NCBI GenBank assembly: GCA_021521415.1 | Contig: JAIQDT010004220.1 | Span: 124,001 to 188,000 of the forward strand | Reading direction: 5' to 3' | DNA length: 64,000 nt | Source of the DNA: Bidens hawaiensis | Lineage: Eukaryota; Streptophyta; Magnoliopsida; Asterales; Asteraceae | Part shown: positions 34,071-46,836 of the stretch, piece after piece | Layout: each line of letters starts with the position of its first letter | Position numbering within the stretch: position 1 is the first letter of the stretch | The notes under the pieces: generated by a model | Told to the model about the DNA's origin: nothing | The model's input: the letters and a program-made list of their open reading frames with translations, nothing else | Database searches by the model: none | Made by a program: the position numbers and the translations under genes

Positions 34071-36337
34071 CATCCCCACACTGAAATTTTGCTTGCCCTT
34101 AAGCAAACTCTAAAGTAAACATCAACCTCCATCATAGGTATGTAAATTATCTCCATTAGTACTAGTAAGGTTTAATGTCATACCCAGTTTCCCAGACTGA
34201 CACTTTTTATAGATTGACATCCCACAAATAAGGTTAAGTGCTATAATAAAAACAATACAGCCACCCAGACGAGTGTACTTTGTTTCCGGTTAAGGCACAC
34301 AAGCTTATACCCCTCATAATATAACATCTCTCCTCTCGGTTTAATATTTGGACTAGCAAAAGATGTGCTAGTATCACTTTGCTCTCAATATCACTCATAA
34401 GCAAATATTCATCCATAAAGCTGCTTTGACACAAATGCAAATCAAGAGGTCTTAAAAGGGTTGTAACGGGGCCATGTGTAAAGGGAAATATTTAAGTAGC
34501 TCAAACGATCCGACCCGACTTATTACAAAGCATCTAAATAAGCGGAACTACTATACAAACTGACTGACTTATTATAAAACCTCTAAATAAGCAAACTAAC
34601 ATACATACTGATTTAATTTTTTTTGTTTTTACATAAACGAACTACTGAATATAAACAGACATCTTTTTGGTTTTTTCCTCAAAAGATTTTTTAAGTATAA
34701 TAATGTGATGCTTAATAATGGAACAAATACAAAACAAATACAATTACAATTACAAATAAACCTAGTAAGCAGGATCGTCTCGTAACATAATGTCGGGGTT
34801 AAACAAATGAAAAATAAGTCCAAGAAAGGTTTTCTAAGGGACCCAACCCCCCGCCCCTCACATTACCCATCCTCATATGAATAATATATGAGGCCCCAAC
34901 CCCCAGTACCCACACTCTCACTCATCCAGACGAGGCTTAACCTAATTGCCTCTATCACTTTTGCATTTTGCCAACTACGATCCCGTAATCCATCAACATC
35001 GACGAAAGCACTTAAATGACATGTGTGTACTATGTATTATATGTGTATTATATATATTTGGGTCAACTCACACACGTACCAGAGGAATAGGGTTGACGAT
35101 ATAAACATGTGTACATGTCCCCAAGACTTGTTATCCCCGCCTAAACGGTCCCATTTTCAACTTCTCGTTATGAAAACATTTGTGAGTAAGACTATTGAGA
35201 AGCTGAAAACCAACCATGACCAGAAACCTATGACTTGGCATTAATGGAAATAATTAACAGGTAACAACTTTGGTTTCTGAACACTCTTCGAGGTACTATC
35301 GGGCTAAAAATTTTCAAATTTCCCCCATCCCCACACTTGAGGTTTACATTGTTCTCAATGTAAGAATACTTAACATTGTACTCAAAGTTAAAACAGATAA
35401 AACGATTAATGAACATTTGAGGGATGGGGTTGAAATTGACTTTTTGACTACTAAGAAATTTTAAAATTCGGGGCTCAAATGTGGCGGTTCAACTAACAAT
35501 TATACAATTACACTTTTAACGTTTAAAGTAATAAAAACAAAATAAATTAAGAAATTGAAATCACCTGATATCAACGGGACTGGAGAAGGACCAGTGGGCT
35601 CGTGAACTCTCATAAACACACTCATATACGCTCGTTTCATCCAATTACCAAACTGACAATCGAACCTGCAAAATCTCGAGATGTGTAGAAGCAAGCTTCT
35701 CACAAGTGTAAGATATAGGTCTTTTAAGAGTTATGAAAATGAATTTTTGTTAATTTTATTAAAACAATTACCGAGCCAAATTAAGTCGTTTCATAATAAA
35801 TTCTGTTAAATTAGTTAAAAACGTTAAAAGACCTAACTCACTTTCGTAGGAATCATGATTGCATTTAGCGTATGCAACAAGCCCTTTAAACATCCCGGTA
35901 GCCCGGGAGGACGAGTGGGGTCTCGTGAGGGTTTATAGTGAACTACACCCACAAAGTTCGGTTACAACATAATATACACGTACCTGGATTAACCACAACA
36001 AAATGAACATGAAAGCACTCTGGGTCGCTTAACTGAAACCTCATTTTCGGAAAAAAAAAAAAAAAAATTTACCGAACGCATCAAAATCCCAACTTTTCTT
36101 GTGGTGCGGTATCCCCACACTTAGCTTTTGCTATGATGGTACGCTTGAAATACAATTAGTAATATAAAAAAAATGCAAACTAAAAAAAATATACAAAATG
36201 TACAAATACCACCCTTTTGACAATTTTATGACATTCAAGGTGGGCGTCTGGCCTGCCCCCGTGCAGCCTTCTCGTTACATGCACGCTCCTCAAGAGATTC
36301 CTCCCAACCTTTTGGCACGCCATGATCCTGCCATTTT
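34071..36337 (-). other. 3' non-coding region of W, pol absent
   Basis: A polypurine tract (minus strand GTGTGGGGATG) adjoins the LTR at 34071. Similar CCCCACACTT-type sequences recur near 35330 and 36112, an Athila-like habit. A 17-nt A-run lies at about 36052-36067. I find no RT, integrase or envelope-like frame; the small frames here lack domains. Confidence 0.6.
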
Positions 36338-37009
36338 TCATTTACTTTTGGAGGTTTCTTTACCTCTTTCTTTTTCGTCTTTTTTTCCTTTTCTTGTAGT
36401 TGCTTCCTCACCATCTCTAACTCCATGCAACATCTCATTCCATCCTTTCACATTCATGCCACTCCTTAGCTCATTCCTGTCAGTCACAAAACATTTCTCT
36501 TTTGTGTGATCCTTGCTCAAGGATTCACACTTGTCAACAACATGGTTAGTAGCATTTTCAAACAATGGTAACCATTTATCATGATCTCCACACTTAATTT
36601 CCAATATCCCATTAGCACAATTAATCACCGCATGTGCTGTGGCAAGGAATGACCTACCCAATATGACTTGTGGTTGTGTATTATTCACACGTTTAGCATA
36701 GTCAAGTACAAGAAAGTCTACTGGGTAGAAAAATTCCTCCACTTGAACCATTACATTAGTCACCATGCCCCGGGGAAGTGTATGAGTTTGGTCCGCCAAC
36801 ACCACGGTGGTGTTTACCCTTTCTAATGGGCCAAATTCATACTGATCATATAAACTACCGGGCATGATACTAACACATGCTCCAAGATCTAAAAGTGCCC
36901 GATTAGTTTTAAATTTCCCAATTTGAATTGATGAAAGCGGCACTCCTGGGTCTTGGAGTTTACTTGAGGTGGTATTATTCTCCACCTCCTCATCTCTCAT
37001 GTTGGTCAA
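36338..37009 (-). pseudogene. Retropepsin of W
   Basis: The frame has ALLDLGACVSIMPGSLYDQY (catalytic D-L-G-A), ADQTHTLPRGMVTN, FFYPVDFLVLDYAK and QVILGRSFLATAHAVINCAN, the usual Athila/Tat protease layout. It continues as a lysine-rich tail and stops at 36338, where an RT domain would normally begin. The short block between gag and protease (37098-37322, including SSSKKGNNVHINAV) is in a shifted frame. Confidence 0.82.
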
Positions 37010-37309
37010 TTTACCATTTAATCATTTTTCACATGTGCAATTTTCACAAAAAGACCTTTCATATGTTTTTGGTTCTGATTCATTTTGGAAAATTGATTCA
37101 TTTTGACCCGACACAATCACTCTTACCACTAATATCTTCCACCACCTCCTCAACAAACTGTGGTGGTGAATCCACTTCAACACTAGAAATTTCAAAATGA
37201 GGTAAAAGACTTACAGCATTGATGTGCACATTGTTTCCCTTCTTGGAGCTTGAGCAGTAATGGTTCGAGTTGACTGTAGTATCACTCGGGAGTTGACCTG
37301 CACTCTTTT

Positions 37310-39325
37310 TCAACTTTTCCATATTGCTGCGAGCTGACCAATTTGCTTTGACATTGCCCCTGCTGACTTATCATATAACTCAAACTGTTTCTTCGTTTCA
37401 GCCTTATGATATGTCATAAACTTCATCAATGCATCCAACTTTGAGTGCACCGACTCATCCGCATTTCCCGAGGACCCCCTCTGTTGGTCCTGATTACCCG
37501 ATGAATTTCCACCCCGCTTACCGTCTCTATTATACCCCCGATTCTGATCATACGAACCTTGCTGCTGCTGATAACCGCCCTGGTGGTAATTACCCTGCGA
37601 CCTGTTCTGGCTCGATCTCTGAAAGTTCGGGTTCAACTGTGTAGACGCGTTCCCGTAAAGAAAGTTCGGGTGATTCCTCAGGCCCGGGTGATAGGTGTCT
37701 GAATTCAACCCTTGACTATTGGAATCCCCGTAAGCATAATTAACTTCCTCGGGTTCATCCTCCTCATCATCATAAAACTCGGGGCAATTTTCAGCCTGAT
37801 GCCCGAGCTTACCACAATCTTCACAAACCGGGAATTTCACTCCAAATTTCCCGACTTCTTTCTTCTTACCCTTTTTGTACCCAGCCAGTTCACGTTTTAA
37901 CTCAGCAATTCTTTCAGACTCACTCGTGACTGACTTAACTGGCCTGAAGGAAGTACCTTGTCTTCGTCTTTCAGCTGCTGCTTCTGCCTTGGAATCTTCA
38001 CACATGAAATCTAAAAATTCCCATTTCCTCAGGCTGATTCAACAACTGACATTACACGAGGCTTTAAGATGCTTTCAGTCCTCGTATGTCAAACCGTCAA
38101 CAAAACATTTCACCAGTTCCCACAATTCAATCTGGTGGTGTGGGCATTTTCTGATCATATCCTTAAATCTGGTGAAAGCTTCATGGAATAAGTCGCCCGC
38201 TAACTGTGAAAAATTGCGAATTTCCATGCGGGCCTCGCTCGTCTTCGACTACGAATAATACTAGTTCAGAAACACTTGCTGCGTCTCGGCCCAATTTCTG
38301 ATATTGTTCGTCGGTAGCGAGTTAAACCAGAGTTTTGCTTTGTCTTTTAATGAAAACTGGAATAACCGCAACCGAACTTCATCTTGATCAAACGTACCAT
38401 CACAAATAGACCCGCAAAAAGCTGAAAAATCGGTCAAGTGAGAATACGGGTCTTCCCATGCCATCCCGTGGAAATGAGGAACGATGTTAATGTATGATGG
38501 TCGGAACTTAAAGGTTTGCTGTCCCGGCACTCGTTCATGTGGGACCAACGGGGATGCTCCGTCCGAAATAGCCGGTCTGAACCGACTGTTAACACCATGA
38601 ACCGGGGCTATATAATTCCTCCTAAGCCCCCCGGGGATTCCCAAACCTCCCCGGTTAACCTGAATATTCCGAACTCTTTCGGGCCGTTCCACCCGATTCA
38701 CCCTATCTCGACCCCTTCCGTTTCTATTAACTAGTTCAACCCGTCTTCGATTAACTGGTTCTTCCACCTCTTCCTCCCAGTTATCATCACCCACGTCTTT
38801 CGGGTCAACAACCTCGTTCTCGGGCTCAACTACCCGATTACCTCTAACCCATCGGTCTACTTCGTTATCAACTGCCCAAAAACCCTTGTTCCCATTATTA
38901 TTTTCCCCCTCGTCTTCATCTTCTGTCAGAATACTCGGTTGAACATCATCGATATTTATCCGAACTCGGCGTTTGGGGTTATTATTTGGAACTGATGGTC
39001 TGGCTTGGTCAAAGTTGTGGTTTAGGTTTCGGTTTCGGTTTTGGTTTCGAGTTCTAGAAGCACGAGCTGAGTGATTTTGGTCATTTTGGTTATTGAAGTT
39101 TAGCGGGTCAAGTATGTTGTCTGGGTGAAATGCGTTATTTTGTGGAAGTGGGTCTCGGTTTTGGTTATCGTTCGGGTTCTGGTTTTCGTTTTGGTTTTGC
39201 TTCTGGTTCTTGTTCTGATCTTCCATCTCTGAATTTCTGTTTTGTACTCGGTTCTGCCGAGCTAATCTCTCGATTTCGGGCTCGTAAATTAACGGAGACT
39301 GTCGGCCCGAGTGGCGGGTGCGCAT
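37310..39325 (-). pseudogene. Gag of W
   Basis: It starts MRTRHSGRQSPLIYEPEIER at 39325. An Asn/Gln-rich stretch, an Arg-rich stretch and the Gag core follow (NIVPHFHGMAWEDPYSHLTD, RLRLFQFSLKDKAKLWFNSL). A stop near 38261 and a shift break it. The second half (38005-37310) has a zinc knuckle CEDCGKLGHQAENC, a Gly/Asn/Gln-rich tail and the QLAAIWKS end. Only these breaks separate it from an intact Gag, consistent with a young insertion. Confidence 0.85.
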
Positions 39326-39470
39326 AAACCTGTAATCTGCACAACTAACACAACCCGCGTAAAATACAGAAAAATAAAATTTAAACTAAAAACTGAAAAT
39401 TAAAAGCTACAAAAAAAACTAAAATAAACGCAAAATATCAATTAACACGAAAGACACTACACGCACTAAC

Positions 39471-39488
39471 TCCCCTGCAACGGCGCCA
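39471..39488 (-). other. Primer-binding site of W
   Basis: TGGCGCCGTTGCAGGGGA on the minus strand lies three bases from the 5' LTR. It matches the tRNA-Asp-type site (TGGCGCCGTTGCCGGGGA) except for one base, as recalled for Athila elements. Confidence 0.88.
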
Positions 39489-39491
39489 TTT

Positions 39492-40684
39492 TGATGTTGA
39501 TTCATGCAAAAACCTAAATAACCTAAGTAGATAGGGTAAATAAGGTATCGTATCCACCAGGAGTATGTGGTCAATGTAATTGTGTAACAGATTTATAATA
39601 TTATGAAGTAGCAGATTTTAGTGCTGATCACACAAGCAATTAGTTTTAATTTAGAATTAAACAACGAACAAGTGAACAAGTTTCAATCAATTAATAAAAG
39701 CAAATCACACCCGGGACTTCAAGTAAGTAACTTACAGTAATCTCATGCAACCTAACAGATTAATCATTAACGGTTAACTACAGACTGATCAACTAGACAA
39801 AACCTTCGACACCAATAATCGCTTTACCCACGACACTGGTTATCAAACAGTCCCTCCCAGTGTGACTCAGTTAAGGGCAATCATATGTTTTATCGTATTC
39901 AACCTAATCAAGCAGTCCTATGATCAATTATTATAGCAACTAGTAACTAATCGTTCAGATCAACGTAAACCTAAACCGATTGAACACACAGAAATACTAA
40001 ACATCAATAATCATAGATTAACCATAAACAATTATTCATAAACGTTCTTAGTTACATGAGAAAACTGAAAATAATACAAACTTTACACCCCGGGTATGAT
40101 TCGGAGAAGTTAGCTGAGCATTGACATCATGGAATCTTCAATTATGATGATATGGAACATGTATGTGATCTCGGTATGAATCGGAATGGTGGAATCGCCC
40201 TCTTGTAGCTCTGTAAACTGCCAGCCAGAAGTCTCTTTTCCAAACCATAATTTTATCCTTATATAGGGTTTTAAAAATGTGAATCTCGTACTTTATTTTG
40301 GTCTAGCTTATGGTACTCTAGTTTCAGCAAATGTTACGCTGGCTTAGCAAATGGTACTCTAACTTTAGGGTATGATACTCTATTTTAGCATATCATACTT
40401 TAAAGACACCTAATGTACGCTCCCTCTTATGCTCAGCATATGATACTCTATTTTCAGCAAATGATATGCTAAACCAACTTTTACCCAGATTCATCAGTTT
40501 TGATCATACACTATCACACATAATCCCGGGTCTTCATCCCGTGCTCGTATAGGTCCAAATTAGGTAGTTTAACGTCTATGACTTGAAATACAATAAACAC
40601 GTATGAAGTATCGAAGTTCCCACAATAAACAGTTAAAACTAATAAATAATTGAACTTAATTATATATAAATTAACCAACCATCA
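39492..40684 (-). repeat. 5' LTR of W
   Basis: The plus-strand ends are TGATGTTGATTCATGC and AACCAACCATCA (1,193 bp). It pairs with 32872-34070. Confidence 0.92.
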
Positions 40685-41556
40685 GTATCTCCTCTGGACT
40701 CACCTCTATCCCCCTTTTGATGACCATGTATCCCAAGAATTTGCCAGCCTTCACTCAAAAATGGCACTTTGAAGGATTCAGCTTCATGTTATATTTGTCG
40801 AGGATATCAAATGCAGTCTTGAGATCCTGGAGGTGATCCTCAGCTTTCTTGGACTTCACCACCATATTATCAATATAAAATTCCATCGTGTCCCCCAGTT
40901 GCTCTTTGAACATCTTTTTAACTAACCTTTGATAGGTTGCACCTGCACTTCTAAGTCCGAAGGGCATAGCAATATAACAATAAATACATGTGGGAGTCAG
41001 GAAGGCTGTATCTTCTTGATCTAAAGCTTCCATTTGGATCTGCTAAAATCCTGAGGATGCGTCCATAAATGTCAGCATTTCGTGGCCAGCTGTAGCGTCT
41101 ACCATTGAATCTATGTGTGGTAGAGGGAATGGATCCTTAGGGAAGGCCTTATTCAAGTCTGTGAAATATACACAAACTCTCCATTTTCCATTCTTTTTTC
41201 TTTACAACCACCACATTTGTTAACCATCGGGGATATTGAACTTCCCTAATCATATTTGCTTTCAAGAGTCTTTCAACTTCTTCTTGGATGATTATGTTTC
41301 TCTCAGGTGCAAATCTTCTTCTCTTTTAATGGATTGGGCTGAAAGAATTATCAATTCCAAGTTTATGTTTTATAAAATCTTTGGAAATACCTGTTATATC
41401 TTCATGTTTCCATGCAAATGTTGACAGTCTTCTCTTGAGGAAACCGGGCAACTCTGACTCAATATTGTCAGGAATGCTCGTTCCTATCAGCACTTTGACT
41501 TCAGGATCCTCGGGATAAGGGAGTATTTCTTTAATTTCTTGTTCCCTGTCCTCCAT
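40685..41556 (-). pseudogene. RT N-terminal part of Y, right of W
   Basis: Frames carry KVLIGTSIPDNIESELPGFL and FAWKHEDITGISKDFIKHKL, then EALDQEDTAFLTPTCIYCYI, AMPFGLRSAGATYQRLVKKM and KLNPSKCHF. The catalytic box reads FYIDNMVVKS: the second Asp of YIDD is Asn, which should abolish polymerase activity. Stops and a shift separate the pieces. Confidence 0.85.
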
Positions 41557-41589
41557 TACGTCTCGTACTGGCTTCTGTAATTGCTACGC

Positions 41590-42471
41590 CTACTGGGATT
41601 TGGCAGTACACTTCATAGAAGAGGTGTAGCAATTCTTTGCATCTTGTTGATCACTGATGATTTTGATAACTCCCCACAGACTTGGGAGTTTCACACATTG
41701 GTGATAAGTGGAGAGGACTGCATCCATGTCGTGTATCCAGGGCCTGCCTAATATGATATTACAACAAGACAAACAACCAATAACACAAAATTTTTGCATT
41801 TTGTTTACCCCTTCAACATATACTGGGAGCTTGATATCCCTAATAGTGTTCTTAGTCTCTCCAAAGAATCCAACCAATACTGAGAACCTGGGGATAATCT
41901 CATCCTCAGGAATATTCATCTTTTTCATCACATCTAGTTGGATAATATTGACAGAGCTTCCACCATCAATGAGGATCCTACGCACATAATGGTTAGCCAC
42001 ATATAACGTTATTACCAAACTATCATGGTGAGGATCCTGAACATTGACTCTATCGCTTTCATATAAGGATATGGTCTTTGCTTGAGTGAGAATGGATGTC
42101 TTTGTTGGCCTATCAACCACTTCTAATTTCCTTTGATCAACATTTCTTTTCGCAGTAGAATAAGAGGTTCCACAGATGTTAGATCCTCCAGATATGAACA
42201 GAATTGTTTTTGCATTTGCTGGTGAAGAAGTTGCCTTCTCAGGAACTTTCTCGGGATTTTGTTCTTTTCCCTTCTTCCGGCTAAGTAGCTCTTTCAAGTG
42301 GTCCTTGCTGAGAAGATAACTAATCTCCCTTCTGAGTGCAATGCAATCATCAGTCAAGTGCCCAAAATCCTTGTGGAAGGCACACCATTTTGACTTGTCT
42401 TTCCAGGCTCCTTGTTTCTCCATTTTCTTTGGCCACTTGGCTTTTTCACCTAAGTCATGCATGGCACACAT
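41590..42471 (-). pseudogene. Gag tail and retropepsin of Y
   Basis: The 293-codon frame covers KWCAFHKDFGHLTDDCIALR, KTILFISGGSNICGTSYS and the protease core VRRILIDGGSSVNIIQLDVM (catalytic D-G-G). It then has VLVGFFGETKNTIRDIKLPV and CNIILGRPWIHDM, and matches X residue by residue in most positions. It is open within itself but joined to gag by a stop and to RT by frame changes. Confidence 0.85.
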
Positions 42472-42531
42472 TAATCCACCAACATCAATAGAAAAACAAT
42501 ATTCAGAGATCTTAGGATATTCTTCATCATC

Positions 42532-43185
42532 TTAATCGTCTACTGCATTAATCCTGGGGTTATCAGGCTTATAGTAAGGTTTTGACCGATATGATTTTCC
42601 CGGGGATTCTGCTTTCTTGTTCGTTTGATCATATTTCGGGATATCGATCTTCTTATGGCTTTTCTTATCATCCTCTTGCTTGATAAACCTCAGAGCTCTG
42701 CTTCTTGCTTCATCTAACGACCTGCATGGAGTCATAAAAGAGGAGTCTTTCTGTAATCCCAGCATAAGAGCTTCCACTGTCGAAGCAGGATTTAGATTTG
42801 GGATCTCCAGCGACTCCTTGCTAAACCTGGTAATAAAATCTCTCAAGGATTCCCCAGAATTATGTGTAACCCTATAAAGATCACCTGACATCTTCTCAAA
42901 TGTTCTACTGCAAGAAAACTGGTTATTGAATAAGTTAACTAAATGAAAAAAGGAGGTGATGGCGTTAGGAGGAATACTCAATAGCCATTTCATGGCTGCT
43001 CCAGTCAAGGTAGACCCAAATCCCTTGCAAAGACATGCTTCCTTGATTTCCATAGGGATTGGGTTGATCTCCATACGCTCCATATACTGTGCAACATGTT
43101 CCTCAGGATCCGTTGAGCCATCATATAGTTTTATATTTGGGGTTTGAAACCGTTTTGGGATCTGTACGTCACTAATTGACGGCAC
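42532..43185 (-). pseudogene. Gag core of Y
   Basis: It is a 217-codon frame with IPKRFQTPNIKLYDGSTDPE, EACLCKGFGSTLTGAAMKWL, CSRTFEKMSGDLYRVTHNSG and LDEARSRALRFIKQEDDKKS. It is homologous to 22241-22853 of X and ends in a lysine-rich tail at an in-frame stop (42532), after which the frame resumes towards the protease. Confidence 0.85.
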
Positions 43186-43271
43186 AAATCGGATATTCTG
43201 TGACTATCAGTGCAAAATTCAGCTATGGGACGGATTACACCAGGAACATTTGAGATCATGTCCTTAAGCTT

Positions 43272-44201
43272 CTATAATTCCCGGGCTAAACATGAACTTA
43301 TGCCTACATCCTGCAAAAATCCTTGATTAGCATTAAAGGGAATTGTATTGAAAGTGTTTCCCTGATTAATATTCTGAGGAACAGTCTGGGTGTTGTAGCT
43401 TGCATTCCCAAACACAGTATTTCCTGGAGTAGCAAATGGAGTGGTCGAAGTGTTAGCCTGCATCGAGATAAAGTCTCCCTGGTGCACCTCAGAGGATCCT
43501 GCAAACTGCTGTGTCTGAGCAAATGGTTGCTGAGGATTAGAGAACCCTGGTGAAGGCACTCCTGAGGATCCTGCCTGTTGTTGAAATCCTGAGTATACCG
43601 CCTACTGATAAGGACCTGAGGATCCCGTCTGATGAAACAATCCTGAGGATCTGGACTGTTGAAACAATCCTGAGGATCCTCCCTGCTGTGATAATCCTGA
43701 GGATCCTGCATGTTGAAATGGCCCAATAGAAGATGAATGCGAGTACCCTTGGGATCCAGATGAATGCAATCCTGCAGACCCTAAGCGCTGGAAAAATGAG
43801 GATCCAAAGTTGTATGCCATGGTCGACTCCGGACACACCAATCCTGGGGATCCTGGAGGAGTGAAATCCAGAGATCTCGGGACTACTGGTGTGAATTCTT
43901 TAGCCGGCCTCTTGGCTTTCCTGATATCTTCCAGTTCCTTCACGAGTATCTGTTTGGTCTTGTTCTAGCGATCCATCTGTTCCTGTAACTGACTATACAT
44001 AGACAGAAGGTCGTTGTTGGATACCATGATGTGATCCTGAGGAGATGGTTTCGATCCTAAGAACACGGGAGTAGCAGGTTTCTTCTGAGTGTTGTCAGGT
44101 TTCTTCGGGATACCACAAGCAGGAGGAGGAGGCATAGGAGGCCTCACAGAGGAACCTGAAACTGCGGCAGAAGAGGAAACATTCTTCGGTTGGGAAGACA
44201 T
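43272..44201 (-). pseudogene. Gag N-terminal region of Y
   Basis: It starts MSSQPKNVSSSAAVSGSSVR at 44201, then a proline cluster (PPMPPPPACGIPKKP). After a stop near 43965 comes a Gln/Ser/Gly-rich repeat coded by AGGATCC-type sequence (SSGLFQQSRSSGLFHQTGSS at about 43620-43700). Frame changes near 43600 and 43560 precede SNPQQPFAQTQQFAGSSE and NQGFLQDVGISSCLAREL. The low-complexity composition matches X. Confidence 0.75.
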
Positions 44202-44260
44202 GTTGTGGATGTTGAAAGTAGGGTTTAATTTGAGGGTTAATAATGATCAAAGCACCGTTT

Positions 44261-44278
44261 GCCCCACGGTGGACGCCA
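44261..44278 (-). other. Primer-binding site of Y
   Basis: TGGCGTCCACCGTGGGGC on the minus strand is three bases from the 5' LTR and the same type as in X. Confidence 0.85.
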
Positions 44279-44281
44279 AAT

Positions 44282-44872
44282 TGTTTCGGTCAAAAATTAA
44301 TAAAGTAATTTTATGATCAAATTCGTATGTGAGATAGAGTGCTTGATCAAAAATATGATGAACACAATGATTTGATTTCGAGGGAAAAAAGCCCTTGATC
44401 TTGAGGATCGTCAGCACAAAAAACTCCGGACGGTGAAAACTATCATCGTCTATATATTAATAACAAAATGGTTGATTACAAGTGTTGGAGATGATAATCG
44501 ATCAATTGATAAGCGTTACAATAAGTTTCAGTAGCTATGAGTGCGAGGTGTGTGTTCTTAATGACCAATTCAGCTCGTTTAAATAAACAAAAGATTACAA
44601 CTGAAATCCCGAGAAATCCGGGATAAACCCTATACTAGGTCTTCCACTATCCGTTGCTTCACACGTTCGAATTGATGGAGCCTCAGAAATAACCGTTGCA
44701 AACCCACGTATCTTAGTAGCACATTAAACACGTGGTTATGTTTGCAAGACAAACAAAAAAATAAAGGACAGTTGGATTAGCGAAATATAATCCTCATAAT
44801 ACTTGTATCGGCAGGATTGGCTGAAATCCTTAAAACATGAACAATCCTGAGGATAAAAATCCGTTCCCAACA
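44282..44872 (-). repeat. 5' LTR of Y
   Basis: The plus-strand ends are TGTTTCGGTCAAAAATTAAT and CCGTTCCCAACA (591 bp). It pairs with 25562-26139, and the ATTTT target copy follows. Confidence 0.92.
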
Positions 44873-46836
44873 ATTTTAACATCAAACTAGAGGATACAAT
44901 CTTTTGCGTCACCGCCCTTATAATCCTCTCCAGCAATCACATCCTCTACATCCTTCACCGCTTTCCCATATTTCGCACCTTCAGTATCTTTAACCCAAGC
45001 ATCATCCTCCACTTTAGGATCATTCAACCTTGAGTGCTGCCAAGGTCTTCTCCCAAGTTTTGATATCCCAAAAAGAGATAGCTTCCTCGACGATCTTCAT
45101 CCTATCCCGAGCAATAATAATAGTGGTCCTTTTCCTAACACCGGCCACATACTCTCTAGCTCCCAAACATGCCGCAATTCAATCTCCTCCATCTCTTTGG
45201 CCATAAGAGACCCCAACCGACCACACTCATGCCTCACATAGTCACGTTCTCTGGTTAGGTGATCATATTTTCCCTCTGGGCTTGATCAAGCTTCTCACCA
45301 TTTAACACCTCCTTCTCCATCCTCCTAGCATTCTTCTTCAGCCTATCCCGAGCAATAATAATAGTGGTCCTTTTCCTAACACCGGCCACATACTCTCTAG
45401 CTCCCAAACATGCCATGATTCAGTATCCTCCATCTCTTTGGCCAAAAGAGACCCCAACCGACCACACTCATCCCTCACAGAGTCAAGTTCTCTGGTTAGG
45501 TGATCATATTTTCCCTCCGGGCTTGAGCAAGCTTCTCACCATTTAACACCTCCTTCTCCATCCTCCTAGCATGCTTCTTCATCCACTGATAGCATGTGCG
45601 AAGATGACCTACTCTCTACAACATTTTTACAACAAGGCATAAGGAAAAAAAGCCATAAAATCAAGGATATGGAAAAGGACCAAGATGCTATAACTTACTG
45701 AATGAAGGCTAGACTCCATCTTGTCCTGGGTTTCCTCGTGATTTAGTTCCTCAGAAGGACCAAGGTGCTATAACTTTCCTCTTTTTGCTTGAGGATGGCT
45801 TGGGAAGAACATGTGGAGTGCTCCGGGTCACATGCTTATGGGTTTGTAGGAGCATCTTTCACTTAAGTAATAACTACTCCACCAGATGAGAGAAAGCTAT
45901 CAATGTTGTCTATACTGAAATCAAGGATGGGCTTCTTGGATCTTGCTAGAAGGATTACATCAGGTCAGTACTCTACTTAAGTTACATATACATATACTAA
46001 CTAAAACTATGCAGGGTCCTTACCTTGAGACATGGAAGATTGAGAATGTTGTGACTCAGAACTAACTTCAACACTTAGGACCTTTGGTGTGAAACTTCTC
46101 TCAGCAGCTTCAAGATCAGTTACGAGGCCCATCTTAGCAGCAGTATCCTCTTGAGGAGGAGCAAGCTCAGAAAAGTTTATACTTGCACAATAATCAAGTA
46201 TAACATCGACAAAAGGATGAAGACAAGGATCATAAAATCTAAAGATCCTACCCTTTGTAACCCAAAGAATCGGAAGATCCTCTCCACCAATTATTGAATC
46301 ACTGCTCACAAAAAAGAATTTTCCCTTCTAGTTCGACTCATTTTGGGTACTTTTTAAGATAAAAGACTCTTGTGCAAGCTTGGTTTTGAAAAGATAAAGA
46401 TGAAAACCGTGAGGAAAAAGATCATATGAATAAGCAAGTTCAGAGACACCAAAGTCAAGATCGTGATTCTGGATCAGGTTTTTGAGAACAAAAAGGATCC
46501 TTCAGGCCATCGACATGAGTTGAGAAAAGCTCAAGCCGGTAACTTTTAAAAACTCAGTAGTTAAGCTGGGAAAAGGATAAGTGAAACCGATCTTAAGAGA
46601 ATGATAAGGAAAGCAAACCCATTTCCTTGACACCAAATTAGACTTGGATTTTGGATCAAATGGTTTAAAAGACAATTTTTTTTGTTAAAAGTAAAGGAAG
46701 ACTTCAAAGCTTTAATGTTAGAATCAGTGAAGGAACACTTATGTTGACCGGAGAACCCAAGGATGTCTTGATCAATGAACTCGTCTGTCGATACGTCCGA
46801 GATGGATATATGAGATCTAGTTATTTTCTTCCCCAT
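44873..46836 (-). pseudogene. Element Z, piece 3: antisense ORF
   Basis: On the minus strand it begins MGKKITRSHISISDV at 46836 and shows SFTDSNIKALKSSF. The block SIIGGEDLPILWVTKGRIFR equals the SIPGGVDLPLKWVKKSRIL block of X. Downstream are coiled-coil frames (KHARRMEKEVLNGEKL, duplicated) and a segment FWDIKTWEKTLAALK that matches AWDVEKWKQTLVALG in X. Intron-like and broken stretches separate these blocks. Since Z is a plus-strand element, this ORF is antisense to its pol, exactly as in X and Y. Many stops show it is dead. Confidence 0.65.
45101..45582. repeat. 241-bp tandem duplication in the Z antisense ORF
   Basis: Copies begin CCTATCCCGAGCAATAATAA at 45101 and 45342 and run about 241 bp each with few differences. 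They code for the coiled-coil part on the minus strand; 241 is not a multiple of three. Confidence 0.9.

Larger units (their letters stand above)
32872..40684 (-). mobile_element. Element W: Athila-like Gypsy element with gag and protease only
   Basis: Two 1.2-kb LTRs (32872-34070 and 39492-40684) surround minus-strand gag and protease. The near-identical flanks GTATA (32867-32871) and GTATC (40685-40689) fit a 5-bp target duplication with one change. The primer site is TGGCGCCGTTGCAGGGGA, close to the tRNA-Asp site used by Athila elements. No RT, RNase H or integrase is seen in 7.8 kb, so W would need enzymes in trans. The LTRs differ by a few percent by eye, younger than the X and Z decay. 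Confidence 0.9.
25562..44872 (-). mobile_element. Element Y: Tat-type Ty3/Gypsy retrotransposon with nested inserts
   Basis: LTRs at 25562-26139 and 44282-44872 and the duplication ATTTT (25557-25561, 44873-44877) define a 19.3-kb unit. Removing W (32872-40684) and the hAT-like insert (28441-30795) leaves about 9.1 kb. Minus-strand order is gag, protease, RT, RNase H, integrase and 3' region, with an antisense ORF remnant on the plus strand. Its LTRs differ clearly from those of X, but gag-pol is related. Confidence 0.92.

Noticed and set aside
36338..39325. W taken as part of Y
   Set aside because: It has its own LTRs, a different primer site and different Gag type, and the RT frame of Y is continuous across it.
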